DNA of 64,000 nt from Bolinopsis microptera (GCF_026151205.1 NC_087072.1:12004169-12068168); one strand, 5' to 3'; positions 30,859 to 43,140 are shown, counted from the stretch's first letter. Numbers and translations are program-made. Notes: generated by a model not told the origin, from the sequence alone.

Positions 30859-33800
30859 CTATAGTTCAGTTTTTACTTTGCTTATATAAGGGCCCCTGGG
30901 TAGTTTCTTCTTTTCTCGTTTTTTATCAGTCTTCTGTTTGGGTGTAGGGAGCACTTTCCGGTACGGGTTCTGGTAATTCTGAAAACAAAAATAAATAAAT
31001 TCATCGACTCAATCAAGTAAATAAATAAAATAATAAATTAATCAATTATCTAAAAATACTTATTAATGAATAAATTAACATAAACCAATTAAATTAGCCC
31101 CTTAGTTTGACCCTAGGAGGTGGGTACTGACAGTAGACTAAAAGAAGAGCGCAAATTGAACAATATAAGGGTCACGAGGTGAACCACGTGACTCACGAGG
31201 TGAACCACGTGACTCACGAGGTGAACCACGTGACTCACGAGGTGAACCACGTGACTCACGAGGTGAACCACGTGACTCACGAGGTGAACCACGTGACTCA
31301 CGAGGTGAACCACGTGACTCACGAGGTGAACCACGTGGCTATATTATCGTACCGGAGTCTTTGGTATGAGTTGTAGCTCCTGCATTACAAGGTTCAGCAG
31401 CTTTCCGTGTTCGTTTTTACTGTTGAAAACTTCCTGAAGAATACATTCAATGTGAGGCAGTGAGCCTACCGAACAAATCATAAATCTTACAAAACTTAAT
31501 TAATGTATTAACTAAAACTTGGAGCAGCTGATTAAGGTGAAACATATGATTTTATTACCTTACTTTACTATTAGTATTATCTTACCTTACTTTCAGAACA
31601 GAATTGGATACTCTTCTTAATAAGATCGCTGAAATCAGCCCATTTGAATTTTCTGTACAGTGATTCCGTCATATCGGGATACCTGAGATAAAAATGGTTT
31701 AATTTAACAAAAATAACGTTTTTACTCCATGTGACTGTTATCGATTCCTTAATCAGCTCGTATGTGTTAGTTTCTGATCAATCATTCATTCAATGCTTGT
31801 AATCTATCCACAGAAATATGAATCATGAACTAGAATTGTAACAGCTACAGACGTCACTAGACGTGGCATTTTAAGCTAGACTCATTAAAGTTAGGAGTAA
31901 GAATACCGCAATTTGATCAGGCTCAGAGTGTCCTAATCAGTTTAATTGCAGGCAACAGATGTTGTTTAACCATGGGTTATCGCCCAGGACGGTAGACAGG
32001 GTTAAAGCGTATTAATCCGACCATACTACTACTAGACTACAGCTAATTTATTTGAAATTCAAAGAATATAAAGTTTATTTAATATTAGTTCAAGCACGAC
32101 GAACAGTTCTATTGGGAATTGCCATATTTAAAATGCTCACTTTTTGAGAAATTGGTAAAAAGAAGGAAGCAGATATTATGGCTATTTTATCAAACTTTGT
32201 GAACATTTTCTCTGTTTTCCCCTCGGTAACTCAAAAAGTAAGCCGGACCTTAGGATGATGATGAAAATCTAAAATATATGGCTACAATGAGCATTTTAAT
32301 AACAATATTAATTCAATCCTAAAACGTGCCATGTAATAATATTTAAACATTATATAGATGTCCTTAAAAAACTTCTTATCAGCCATGTAACCCGGAAAAT
32401 GTGATGCTGTAGAAGATAAACAGCGAAATCAACCCAGTTATAATAACAAATTTTATTATGGGGGGACCAAATTTAAATTGTCTAACCGTCACAATCTGAT
32501 GAGTCAGTTGTCACTGGTGACACATATCCTGGTGGTGGTCGTCGATTACGCGCTATATGATGCCATAAAAGTTGTCTGGGTGTCGATTACGCCGTAAAAG
32601 TGGTATGGGTGTCGATTTCGCGCTATATGATGCCGTAAAAGTGGTATGGATGTCGATTACGCGCTATTATGATGCCATAAAAGGGGTATGGGTGTCGATT
32701 ACGCGCTATATGATGCCGTAAAAGTGGTATGGGTGTCGATTACGCGCTATATGATGCCATAAAAGTGGTATGGGGGTCGATTACGCGCTATATGATGCCG
32801 TAAATGTGGTATGGTGTCGATTACGCGCTATATGATGCCGTAAAAGTGGTATGGGTGTCGATTGCGCGCTATATGATGCCATAAAAGTGGTATGGGGGTC
32901 GATTACGCGCTATATGATGCCGTAAATGTGGTATGGTGTCGATTACGCGCTATATGATGCCATAAAAGTGGTATGGGTGTCGATTACGCGCTATATGATA
33001 CCGTAAAAGTGGTCTGGGGGTCGATTAGTGATTACTCACTATATTATGCCGTAAAATTGGGCTGGGTGTCGATTACGCGCTATATGATGCCGTAAAAGTG
33101 GTCTAGGGGTCGATTAGTGATTACGCACTATATGATGCCGTAAAAGTGGTCTGGGGGTCGATTACGCACTATATAATGATACCGTAAAAGTGGTATGGGG
33201 GTCGATTACGCGCTATATGATGCCGTAAAATATGTGGTATGGTGTCGATTACGTGCTATATGATGCCATAAAAGTGGTCTGGGTGTCGATTACGCGCTAA
33301 ATGATGCTTAGAGTTAGTCCTCCTGCACTACTGTTTTCGATTGCTGAACTTGTCGAGACAATGTCCTTATTTTCAATTGATTTCGCTTGACTGCAAACTA
33401 CGCCATTCTTGATGAAATACTGTTCGTTCGGTGTTTCTCGAGCTTTCTCTCTCAACTCTGATACCAGTTTCCGATGTTCTACTCTCTGCTCCAGTGTTCG
33501 ATCAGGTGCCAGATAAACATTTTTGAAAAGCGTGTTTTTGAGACTTCCTCAGTAGATCCTTCAATGCGGTTGGACTGTCCAATAGGACCTTAGGAAGCTG
33601 ACATATCTTTGCTCCGAGCATTGTTTTGTATTCCTAACCTTGGGGAAGCTATGTACTTTCAGAACTATAAGTATCAGGGAATGTTGGAGCCGATTATCAA
33701 TGACTGGACTAGTAATTTATCTTGCTTACTTACTTTCCCACGCATTACAACGGATGCGAGACACGGAGACAATTTAATTATCATTTAAGTAAGCGAGACA

Positions 33801-35480
33801 GTCGGAATTCATTGCTTAAACAGTAAAATACTCATCGCTTAGATACAAAACTAGGGATATGAAGCATGTGTCAGGAAACTACTTTAGTGGTTATTAGATT
33901 GCCCGAATATGGATTACATCAGCAAAAGAACCCAGATTATGGGTGCTTTACTTGTAGCTAGTGGTCTTCCGAACTCATATACGAATTTTCATCCAGATTG
34001 GAAAAAATTGCACCCATAGAAAAGAATTAATTTTGGAGGCCTAGATTAAAAATTGCCGACCACAACAAGGCCCAAATCCGATTCTGAATCGATTCTGAAA
34101 ATTTCACGCAAAAACATTGAAAGTTATTTCAATTTTAATGAGATCGCGAACCGAAAAACGGGCAATTCTGTTAATTTTGTGTGGTCTTTTCAGCTTAGTA
34201 TCCACGTCTCAACATTTATAGAGCTATAGCTCACTGAGAATATGTAGCATAGAGTTTATACTTTATACTACATATTCTCACTATAGACTTACCTTTCATA
34301 TAACGTTGGTATTATTCAACAATATTGAGCAGATCATACCTTGTTACCATAGTTACCATTACATACTTAAGTGACAGGAAACTGTTTAATTGTCTGGGAG
34401 CGACCTGATAACAACATTAAAAACCTTAGGTAGATATCAGAGAAAAGGGCGCAGTTCTCGTATATGAGACTGAGGGAGTCTAGAGTGTGGGGCTGGTCGT
34501 GAGGGAAGGGAGAGGTTGAGGTGAAATCAGAGGATTCCAGATTAACAAAGGAGGAATGCAGTACTCCGTACATTGCATCGTAGAGCAGCTTCAGCATTTC
34601 CTCCTGCTTCTCTGAAATCATTTCCCGTGTTAGTTTAAGCGTTGTAAATTAGCGAACAATTTGGGAATGACTTATGTCCGACAAGTAGCAATATTTTAAT
34701 ATGACTGAAACTAGTCCGGTGTCTCTATAACAGTATCTGCTCCACTTTCTAAATTAGGTAAACGGTAGAGTAATGACGACCATTTTGGCTCGACAACTTT
34801 ACCACCAAGAAAGTTAACCGAGACAAGTAATCAAATTAGTGGTATCCGAAATCCTGACTTCAAATTAATCTGGCCTGTCAACAATTCGCTAGATCAATTC
34901 GAAAATTCACAGCAGATTTCAGTTCAGATCTCTAACGGAACCATCTTTAAAGATATTGGCCAAATTTTAGCTATTTAAGACCCCGTTATCAAGCGGGTAA
35001 AAACACTATGTGGGGGAGGGGGGGGGGGGGGGGTGTCCAAACTCCAACCCCAAAAAACCCACAAAAACCCATTCCCAAAATGGAAATTTTAGGTAAAGTT
35101 GGGTTTTTTTGGGTTAAAAAAAAGAAAAAATGTTAGAATTGAGGAGCCAGTATAGGTCAGTGAACTCTTACTTGATTAAAAAACATTGAAAAGAGTGCCT
35201 ATGGGTTTTGTTTTCAATGCAGTCGAATTAGATTACAAGTTACAAAAAAAAGGAAAAGAAAAAAACCCCCAAAAAAAAGCAGAAACTAGAAAAAGGCTCT
35301 TTAGTTATATGAAAAGATCTGGGTCATTTTTGCGAGGAAGACTTCTCAATCCCCAACTCAGACTCCTCCGATATTTTTTGCAACTACAGGAAGTAGTTAA
35401 CTAAACGTTTCTTACTCTACTACTTACTGTGGTGGTTCTGATTGGAAGACAGACTCTTGATTATATCTTGCTGCATGAAT
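30859..35480 (-). CDS. 3' exons of an unrecognised gene
   Basis: Minus-strand exons with good splice sites: 35480-35428 (FMQQDIIKSLSSNQNHH), 34611 to about 34403 (KKQEEMLKLLYDAMYGVLHS, LIYENCALFSDIYLRFLMLL), 31682-31591 (YPDMTESLYRKFKWADFSDL, IKKSIQFCSES), 31465-31353 (LPHIECILQEVFNSKNEHGK, LLNLVMQELQLIPKTP) and 30978-30859 (NYQNPYRKVLPTPKQKTDKK, ending VKTEL and TAG). The last three junctions agree in phase. Between 34403 and 31682 the phase does not match, so an exon is probably missing. The product is helical with a basic Lys-rich tail and no recognised domain. The 5' end was not found. Confidence 0.5.
31173..31338. repeat. 21-bp minisatellite, about 8 copies
   Basis: Unit cacgaggtgaaccacgtgac plus t, each with CACGTG. 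It starts 15 nt after the donor (minus strand, 31353) of the exon above it. Confidence 0.95.
32505..33305. repeat. About 41-bp minisatellite, 18-19 copies
   Basis: Units contain gtcgattacgcgctatatga and then tgccgtaaaagtggtatggg. Several copies have small deletions or gattagtgattac insertions. It lies in an intron of the unrecognised minus gene. Confidence 0.93.
33306..34366. other. Intronic sequence, no feature found
   Basis: This is the place where an exon of the minus-strand gene may be missing. I saw no open frame with convincing borders. An inverted repeat (gagaatatgtag ... ctacatattctc) is at 34236-34280. Confidence 0.35.
35012..35033. repeat. Poly-G tract
   Basis: A run of about 22 bases, all G except one A, followed by C-poor sequence. 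One of six such G/C homopolymer tracts in the window. Confidence 0.9.
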
Positions 35481-36325
35481 CTGAAAAATACTTTAATCAC
35501 TGATCGACGTATAAGTAAAACTCAGGTTACTTAGTAAGCTTGCTATTCTGACAGCTACTTAAGTTAAACATCAGCTCAATTTGTAGCTTTCAGTTGCTTT
35601 GAAGCTTTGATCTTGAAGATCTTACTGCAACGAAAAACTATCATATGAAAAATGGAGTTTTCTTTGTATGAAAGACAAACAATATGTTGAGATCATTTAA
35701 CCTACTTTAAAGAAACGAGAGAATAGATTCTGTTTAAAGGTACTTTGCTATGAAATTAGCAATCATCCGATAAAAGTGTTTTTATTATAGCTGAATTTAT
35801 ATCTTTCAGTAGACATATCTTTAGTCCTGACAGCTATTTGATATGATTGCCTCCCACTTTTACTCTCTCCCTTTAAATCGGTATTTTACAATTTAAATAT
35901 CTAATAATTTCGCCATCTGTTGGTGGGCGGGGTTATCAAGTCGATTTTAAATGGCTGATATCAAGCATTTATATTTTGGAATGTGGAACAGAAAATGGGG
36001 AGGCTTATTTAAGTACTATTTAAAGTAGGAGGTCTGTAGTTTAAGGGCGATATTAGGTGCACCTCAAAAATATCCGTTTTAAGTGTGAGTTTAAGTACCA
36101 ACTTAAGTGTCAGTCGATTTGGTGAATACCAAATTGATCCTTAAAAATTAAGGGTGACACTTTTTTAAAAATTTAAATCTCAACACTTATTTTACTTCGG
36201 ACATTCCAACAGCCACATTGTTACACAAGTGTGTAACCAGCCAATTACAGGAAGCCGAAGGATTCAATTATACATTAGGCCAGTGACGGTTAAGGTAGTG
36301 TGTACCATACTTTCTTCGCCCGAGA
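35481..36325. other. AT-rich sequence, no gene seen
   Basis: No coding pattern. Repeated ttaagtg/cttaagt words at 36010-36160 recur at 36540-36630, around SINE copy A. Confidence 0.4.
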
Positions 36326-36530
36326 CTTTGCTGCAATGGGCAGCTCCTCATTTAACCCTCACACCCGATTTCTCGAGTATTTGGCTGAGTGGACCGGGGG
36401 GCTGCATAGACCACTCAGGATCCTTAGCTGAGCGTCGACGACGCTCACCCCACGGCTAGTGACAGAGTCGGGAATCGAACCTGGTACCTCAAGCAATACC
36501 AGGCGGATTAACCAACTGAGCCACTTAATC
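36325..36530 (-). mobile_element. tRNA-derived SINE, copy A
   Basis: On the minus strand the head has box A tggctcagttgg and box B ggttcgattcc at tRNA spacing, but the acceptor stem does not pair. The body shares ctcctcatttaaccctca and the ggctgagt-gaccg-gg motif with copy B. Confidence 0.65.
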
Positions 36531-36724
36531 GAGAATTTCGTGAATACCATTTTTAAAGTTGCCACTTAAACTGTTAAAGTTGTTACTTAAAACGCTGTTT
36601 AAGTATGACTTAAAGGTTGGTGAATACGGGCCTTAATGAAAAAAAAAACCACATTATATGCTCTTCTTGTTATCTCATGTTTACCCAGTTTATCATAGTT
36701 TCCTGACCCAAGTGTAGATCAGGT

Positions 36725-37312
36725 TGTTATGTATTGTAGGGTGAACATTGAGCCATTGAGGGTGGACATTTTAGAGTGAACATTGTAGGGTGGAAATTGT
36801 AGGGTGAACATTGAGGGTGGACATTGACGGTGGATATTGTAGGGTGGACATTGTAGGGTGGATATTTAAGGGTGGATATTGTAGGGTGGAAATTGTAGGG
36901 TGAACATTGAGGGTGGACATTGCATTGACGGTGGATATTGTAGGGTGGACATTGTAGGGTGGATATTTAAGGGTGGATATTGTAGGGTGACCATTGTAGG
37001 GTGGATATTGTAGGGTGAATATTGTAGGGTGGATATTGTAGGGTGGACATTGTAGGGTGGATATTTAAGGGTGGATATTGTAGGGTGACCATTGTAGGGT
37101 GGATATTGTAGGGTGAATATTGTAGGGTGGATATTGCAGGGTGGCCATTGAGGGTGGACATTATAGGGTGGACAATGAGGGTGGACATTGTAGGGTGGAT
37201 ATTGTAGGGTGAACATTGTAGGTTGGATATTGTAGGGTGGATAATGTAGGGTGGATATTGTAGGGTGGAAATTGTAGGGTGGAAATTGAGGGTGAACATT
37301 GTAGGGTTGCTA
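36725..37312. repeat. Roughly 15-bp minisatellite, about 38 copies
   Basis: Units of tgtagggtggatat with ggtgaacat, ggtggacat and ggaaat variants. The pattern has a higher-order repeat of about 100 bp. Overlapping open frames on the minus strand are artefacts. Confidence 0.92.
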
Positions 37313-37369
37313 AATCATTCAACCCTCCCCAGATGTTTACAGTATGTACTGAAGGGGTATCCTAGGAAG

Positions 37370-37545
37370 TTCCTTAAACTTTTAACAGGTACCCCTCCTC
37401 ATTTAACCCTCAATTAAGTTTCCTATCATTCGGCTGAGTCGACCGAGGAGATCGCATACTCCCTAGGCTAGGTGACACTGGGATTTGAACCCTGAACCTT
37501 CTGCGCAGAAGGCGGATGCTCTAACCACTAGGCCACCTAGTACCT
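37370..37545 (-). mobile_element. tRNA-derived SINE, copy B
   Basis: The minus-strand head (37541-37468) has box A tggcctagtggttagagc and box B ggttcaaatcc. The 7-bp ends ctaggtg/cacctag pair, but the standard cloverleaf does not close, so it is not counted as a tRNA gene. The body shares cctcatttaaccctca and ggctgagtcgaccgagg with copy A. A fragment of the same body is at about 43990-44025. Confidence 0.7.
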
Positions 37546-38520
37546 TATTTCTTATTTCTTATTTCAAATAACTTATCCAATGTCATAACCATAAGTACGT
37601 AAACCGTAATGTTTTAAATTTATCTCAAACAAATATTTGATATCTTTACATTTCGTTAACGAGGGATACTATCCATCCAGCTAATTATCCAAAGGCACGT
37701 TTCTATCATGATTGCGAAAATTAAAAACAGGTTTGATTAGTCAAACATTAAAATGATATCTTTTTTGCACAGATCATAAGATAATATAACACAAACAGCA
37801 AAAAACACAGTACTCTGTGATGAACTATTTAGAATTGGCAGTCCTAATAACTGTATACACATTACACAATGGTGTATGACAAACTTTTTAACCCCAAAAT
37901 AATCAGAGATTGAGATCAGTCTCTATCTAGGCTACTATAACACATTGATACAGTAGCTTTACAGTTTACAGTCATTCTCTTCCGTCCGAACGGCAATGTA
38001 TCTACCCAACATATCAATAAGAATAGAATTGACTTATTTGTATATATACAAATAAGTCAAAATAGTTTATATATAAACTATTTTCACAACTACAATCAAA
38101 TAAATTTATTGAGTATTATGTAACGTGATGGAAATATTTTAAGCGGGTAATATCCTGTTCAAACCCAGGATACATAACATGGAGACTTTGTTGTAACTTT
38201 GTATAAAAAGCATTAATATATTATATCTATTTATTTTTAGCAATATTTACCTAGATTTAAACATATAATATAACGGATATTTTTTATTACAACCACACAT
38301 TTTAAATCGATGCAGTATTTTGTTTGAATTGCCATGAAATGATGCTCTAAAAAGTACAATATTTAAGCTCATTTTAAATCGATTACATATCAAACCAAAA
38401 TACAGGGTGAACACAATTTTGACAGTCAGCATGAACTTCAAATCAATATGGGGTAAAGAACAACTTATCCCAAGTGTTTCTTGTCCTACTGTAATACATT
38501 GCTTTTTTTAAATAAAACAG
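37546..38520. other. Intergenic, no gene seen
   Basis: AT-rich. A palindromic tract (tgacttatttgtatatatac and its inverse) is at 38030-38060, followed by another inverted AT tract at 38065-38092. Nothing coding. Confidence 0.4.
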
Positions 38521-38521
38521 A

Positions 38522-38675
38522 ATGAATATATTTAATGTAGTTGGTGGAGTCCCAATCATCTCTGCGTCCAAGAGTTGGGTTTTTCTTGCCTCAAATATTA
38601 AGAATTACAAATATTTAACATTTACTTTAGTCTCTACTCTAACTCTCCTTTTGTTGGTGCCAGAATCAGATTCAG
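38522..38675 (+). CDS. Possible first coding exon with signal peptide
   Basis: The ATG at 38522 opens 51 codons with a hydrophobic stretch (YLTFTLVSTLTLLLLV) followed by PESDS, ending in phase 1 at a GTTAGT donor. The C-terminal part and the donor resemble exon 1 of the lectin gene (VLTV...ADSDT plus GTTAGT). No following exon could be joined with confidence. It overlaps the downstream side of the GPCR gene on the other strand. Confidence 0.35.
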
Positions 38676-38894
38676 GTTAGTTAATGCAACGAACCTTACG
38701 CAACCTAGTTTTAAGAAGCTTTTTAATAACTTTTAATGTTGAAAAAAGGTGTTCAAGTGTTTTACTGCGGGGTAAGCACAAAACCAACCTACAGTGTTCA
38801 AATTCTTCAATGTCTATTATCATTGTGCCAAGAATGATTATTCAAGATCCGCGGAATTCCACCGAAACATAAAAAATCTCCAAACTATATAACC

Positions 38895-38998
38895 TATAAT
38901 TATAAAATATTAGAGAAATAAATCACGTAATTATGAAATATTAGAGAAATAAATCACGTAATTATGAAATATTAGAGAAATAAATCACGTAATCTTGA
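38895..38998. repeat. 30-bp tandem repeat, 3-4 copies, overlapping the GPCR stop codon
   Basis: Unit ataaatcacgtaattatgaa plus atattagaga. The copy nearest the gene provides the last codons (RDLFL) and TAA of the minus-strand GPCR. Confidence 0.85.
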
Positions 38999-40111
38999 TG
39001 CAGACCGTGCTCGCAAGTTGTCCATTCTTATCCAGTTAGCGCTGAGAGTGAGACTAAATTTAGACTCCTTGGTTCTTACTAGATAGATAATGGGATTGAG
39101 TCCAGCGTTAAGGTAGGGACTGACGTTAGTGCAGAAGACAAACAAGCACCTCACGTACTCGTTCCGATAGTTGATAATCTCAAGTCCTGAGTTCTGTTCA
39201 ATGAAGAAGAGGAGGAGGATGACCCAGTATGGGAAGTTAAGGGTAACAAAGAGGAGGGTAACCAGGGTAATTGTTCTGGTGGCCCGGTACTTTGTGCTCA
39301 GGATGGAGCTCCGACCACTCCGTCCGGAATTAGGAATAATCACATCTCCGTCTGGTCTGACGTCTAAGGAGCAAGCTCGGAGCCGGGATGACATGCGACT
39401 CTTGTCTCCATCGCTGTCTTTCCGGATGAGGGAGGAGGTTGGGAAGTTAGAAGCTGATTTGACGAGGGAGACGATGCAGACACAGCAGCTAGCCAGCACT
39501 ATGATGGAGGGGAAGAAGAAGGGGACGAAGAGGAGAAGGTACTCCGCTACGTCGTACAACATCTTGTTAGTGTCGGGGATCACCTGATCAACCGACCAGA
39601 CACAGTTAGTATAGTGCTGGTTGAACTTGTAGAACTTTCTGTCTCCACCAGAATCTGAAGACATGAAAATGTTGAGAAACGGAATGCTCCCAATAATGAG
39701 CTGTATCATGCTGTATCCTGCTATAGATCCTATGATGAGGTTGCTTCTGATATGCTGCATTGGGCTGATGATAGCAATACACCGGGTGAAGCTCAGGATG
39801 GAAATGAGGAAGACGGAGAGTCGGGAGGTTATGTTGAAAACCAGACCAGAAAAATTGCAGAAGGCTTCGTTTTCAAACAGCACCGGTTCCCTGGCCATCA
39901 ATCTTGATATTCCAAACGGTATCCCGCTCCAAAAGGATGTTGTTATGTCCGTGAGGGCGATCAAGATGAAGATCTTACGAGAGAGGAGCTGCTTTTCAGA
40001 GTAAAACATTTTCAGTATCCAGACGTTCCCTATAATCCCCGGCAGAGCTGATGCTAGAGACATTGAGCCAAATAGCATGTCTAGAGACGACGTAGAACTT
40101 GAGTTAGACAT
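38972..40111 (-). CDS. Class A (rhodopsin-like) G-protein-coupled receptor, intronless
   Basis: A single 379-codon frame. I chose the ATG at 40109-40111 (MSNSSSTSS) because it gives a short N-terminus with N-glycosylation sites; the frame upstream lacks an ATG. Seven hydrophobic segments are visible. Family marks: GNVWIL in TM1 (GN), LTDITT in TM2, Cys before TM3 (AFCNF) and in loop 2 (NCVW) for the disulphide, SFTRCIAI in place of the DRY region, FVTLNFPYWV in TM6 (the P of CWxP kept, C/W lost), and NPIIYL in TM7. Intracellular loop 3 is long, Ser/Arg-rich and probably a phosphorylation site. Ligand unknown. It looks like the large single-exon receptor families of cnidarians and other invertebrates (inference). 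Confidence 0.88.
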   Translation of the reverse strand: MSNSSSTSSLDMLFGSMSLASALPGIIGNVWILKMFYSEKQLLSRKIFILIALTDITTSFWSGIPFGISRLMAREPVLFENEAFCNFSGLVFNITSRLSVFLISILSFTRCIAIISPMQHIRSNLIIGSIAGYSMIQLIIGSIPFLNIFMSSDSGGDRKFYKFNQHYTNCVWSVDQVIPDTNKMLYDVAEYLLLFVPFFFPSIIVLASCCVCIVSLVKSASNFPTSSLIRKDSDGDKSRMSSRLRACSLDVRPDGDVIIPNSGRSGRSSILSTKYRATRTITLVTLLFVTLNFPYWVILLLFFIEQNSGLEIINYRNEYVRCLFVFCTNVSPYLNAGLNPIIYLVRTKESKFSLTLSANWIRMDNLRARSASRLRDLFL

Positions 40112-40488
40112 CTCCACCTTCAGGGTAAGTAATATTATTATCAAATACAGATATAAAATACTATAAATAAAGAATTTTATGAAAACATTTTTTTCATACC
40201 AATCAAATTAAAACCGCGAAAGTTCACAAAGTTCATGAGTTGAAAAAGCAAATGTAGGTTTCGTTTTTTTCCGTTTTGAAAAACACTGAGCTTAGTTCTT
40301 TAAATTGTTTAGTGTACCTCAGGACCTCTAGGTCTAACTAATGGGAAACAGTCACCAGGCACCATAGTCGAGCTGATTACTTATATCCTAACTTATGAAC
40401 GAGATGAAATATACTACGTATTTTAATGGAAAATCTTTAAAAGACCCATTTTGAAAAAGCAATCATATAATGACCTTCCCCAGGTAGA

Positions 40489-40848
40489 CCGTATCAATCA
40501 AGAGTGCGATATGAGCGTCACATACAGTGAACTAAAACACGAGCCAGTGAACACGCCTACCAGCCTCACAGAGCAGAGGCTCACAGAGCAGAGGCTCACA
40601 GAGCAGAGGCTCACAGAGCAGAACCTCACAGAGCAGAGGCTCACAGAGCAGAGGCTCACAGAGCAGAGGCTCACAGAGCAGAGGCTCACAGAGCAGAGGC
40701 TCACAGAGCAGAGGCTCACAGAGCAGAACCTCACAGAGCAGAACCTCACAGAGCAGGACCTATATCAGATGGGATTACTTACAACACTACAAATCTATTA
40801 CATTTATACGGGCTGTAGCGAGACTAACAAATCAGTCGGTCTTTCAGG
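40489..40848 (+). CDS. Possible exon coding a LTEQR pentapeptide repeat
   Basis: An open frame between an acceptor (cttccccag) and a donor (tttcag then GTAAAT) reads VDRINQECDMSVTYSELKHE, then about 13 tandem LTEQR/LTEQN pentapeptides from a 15-bp unit (40565-40755), then QMGLLTTLQIYYIYTGCSET. Hydrophilic and charged. No domain recognised, and no neighbouring exon joined in phase. It could be a minisatellite that happens to be open. Confidence 0.3.
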
Positions 40849-40899
40849 TAAATATTATCTAGATATTATCAGTAAATAATGTAAAGAGGCTAAAATCTT

Positions 40900-40962
40900 A
40901 GTGAGGAGTGAGGAGTGAGGAGTGAGGAGTGAGGAGTGAGGAGTGAGGAGTGAGGAGTGAGT
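40900..40962. repeat. 7-bp tandem repeat (gaggagt)
   Basis: About eight copies of gaggagt, about 50 nt after the possible donor at 40849. Confidence 0.88.
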
Positions 40963-43125
40963 GTTGCGTAACAAGTGTATTAAGGAACAGGTCACGACAT
41001 TAACCGTTCAGCGCTTGAAGTCTTGTGGATACTGGACCACATTCGGCCGTTTATATACAGTTTGAAGGGGCCACTTACTTCTGAACTGAAAGTAGTTCCA
41101 ATAAACCTACCTTATTTAGCCTTAATCTATTCTAAAATTAGGAACCTACCAGGCGAAGAAAGTAAAAAGAACTTCTAAGTAATGTGTATACCATACATCC
41201 ACCTTGAATAGTGCAGAGAGGCAACGCGTTATTAAAACCACCGCGGTATCTGGTTAACAGGTTGTCTTGCCAGTAACGGTTACTGCAGTAAAACGGCTCC
41301 TTTCGTCAGTAATAAAGTTACGAAACAGACTCGGCTCATTTGTTAGTTCTCATGTTCGGCGGTAAAACTACTCAAGAAGTAGTGCGAGTAAGACGCTACC
41401 AATGAAACAGATTAAAGGGTTAGAAACAGTATTACTAATAAGAGAATATTACTGGCGTGTAAAGGTGGTTAGCTTTATAAAGTGAAGGTGACATGTAATG
41501 GAGCCCAGCTTGACAGTGACACAAAATGACGGGTTTCAGACGGTCTCGCACGAATTAATTAAGAAGTACTCAAGTAGTCATGTAACATCGTCCGGAACCC
41601 GATTACTCTGCAGTCTCGGAACCTTTCTGTAAGTAGATCTTGACACGATATCCTGACAGGTCCTACTTTGTAAGTGCAACATTAACTTTACTACAGGAGT
41701 GAGGATCTTTAACAATATTAAATGAGGGAGGATATTTTAGTTGGCGCATCATTTGACACGGCAATATAAAGACTAGGGGTACTTTACAAGCTTTTAAATA
41801 GTAGCGGAGACTAGGGGCGAGTCCGCTTACCGCCCTTACGTCACCTCTAAAACACTATCTTCACGTCACGTCACCTCTAAAACATTATCTTCATGTTGAA
41901 TTATGATTATCAATCCTACCCCAAATCAACAGAGGAACTCCACCCCTTCACCATTTATAAATGGGGGGGGGGGGGGGGGGGCTTTTACCCTCTCCTAGTA
42001 CACTGCTGACAGCGTACTAGGAGGGGGTAAAAAGTGCCAAAAGCTTGCTGACGTAATATGTGGACGCTCCCTAAAAGATAAATTTTCAGCCGATTTCGTC
42101 AAAGAAACAAATCAGTTGCAAACCATTCAAAGCACCAAGACTACTAAAATGAGCTGAAGACGATATACTATTTTTGAAAGCTAATAAAACCTTTCAGGAA
42201 CTTCCCTCCAAGATGGTAAAATGAAATATGAAGATAATATTCTTATGTTTACGGTATCACCGTGAATGATAACGCGTTAGTTATTACCATATTGCTGGTT
42301 AAGATTACTGTACAGACATCACATGTGCAAAACGTAATTGGTAATGAAAATTTGACTGCAAAAGTTTAAGTGGCATATATATATAAATTCTCCGCACTCT
42401 GGCGGCACTCTCGTGGTGAACGAACATGATTGAAAGTTGGCACTGTGCCGCCAGAGTGCCGCCATAGTGCCTCGAGAGTGCCATGAGAGTGCCGCGACAG
42501 TGCCATCGGGATCCGGATGCATGACCACTATTTTTACGAATAACGTCTATTAAACAAAGGAGCAGTTCTGGGGTCGCGTCTGATAATAGCTTATTAAACG
42601 AGTTTATTTTCTGGGGTCGACTTAATTAATAGCACTGTTAATGAATAGCACTGTTAGGAATACAATGAAACCGGAATTATAAAATTAACAGCACATACTC
42701 CATCTGTATCTCAAACCATTTGTTATTGTTGACAGTATTCAAATGTTGAGGAGCTTACCAGGGACTAAGCCATGAAAAGGCACAAATGGCGAGCAATCGT
42801 TGTTATTTTAACGTCTTATTAGTTTAAAAAGCGGGTTTATTTTTTATTTGTTGTCTCCTCAATGTTAGAACAGAGCTGCAAATAGATTTACTAAACTTGA
42901 AACACGGATTTTAATTTTAACTTCGGATTATTTAACCGCTTTAAAATGAGCAACATTGGCCCTACGGCAGAAGAAGAATTGTGGCAATATATGATATAGA
43001 TTATATTAATGTATTAAAAGCTGATTTGTCGCGGTTACCTAACTGGTTTAAGTAAGGTAGCTCTATTTTAGAGTGACACAAGGAACACAAGGAACTATAC
43101 TAGAACTGTTGGCAGATTATAACTC
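40963..43125. other. Intergenic, no gene seen
   Basis: Contains a poly-G tract at 41963-41981 next to a hairpin (ctcctagtac ... gtactaggag, 41993-42025), a degenerate 11-12 bp repeat of gagtgccgc words at 42400-42505 and AT-rich sequence. No coding pattern. Confidence 0.5.
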
Positions 43126-43140
43126 ACGTGTAAAGTGACG

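Noticed and set aside
36866-37299. HPTISTLQYPPYN-type repeat proteins on the minus strand
   Set aside because: Translation of a 15-bp minisatellite in several frames; no start, splice site or unique flanks.
37468-37541. tRNA gene on the minus strand
   Set aside because: Box A and box B are good, but the standard acceptor stem does not pair and the sequence continues into a body shared with another copy, so it is a SINE head.
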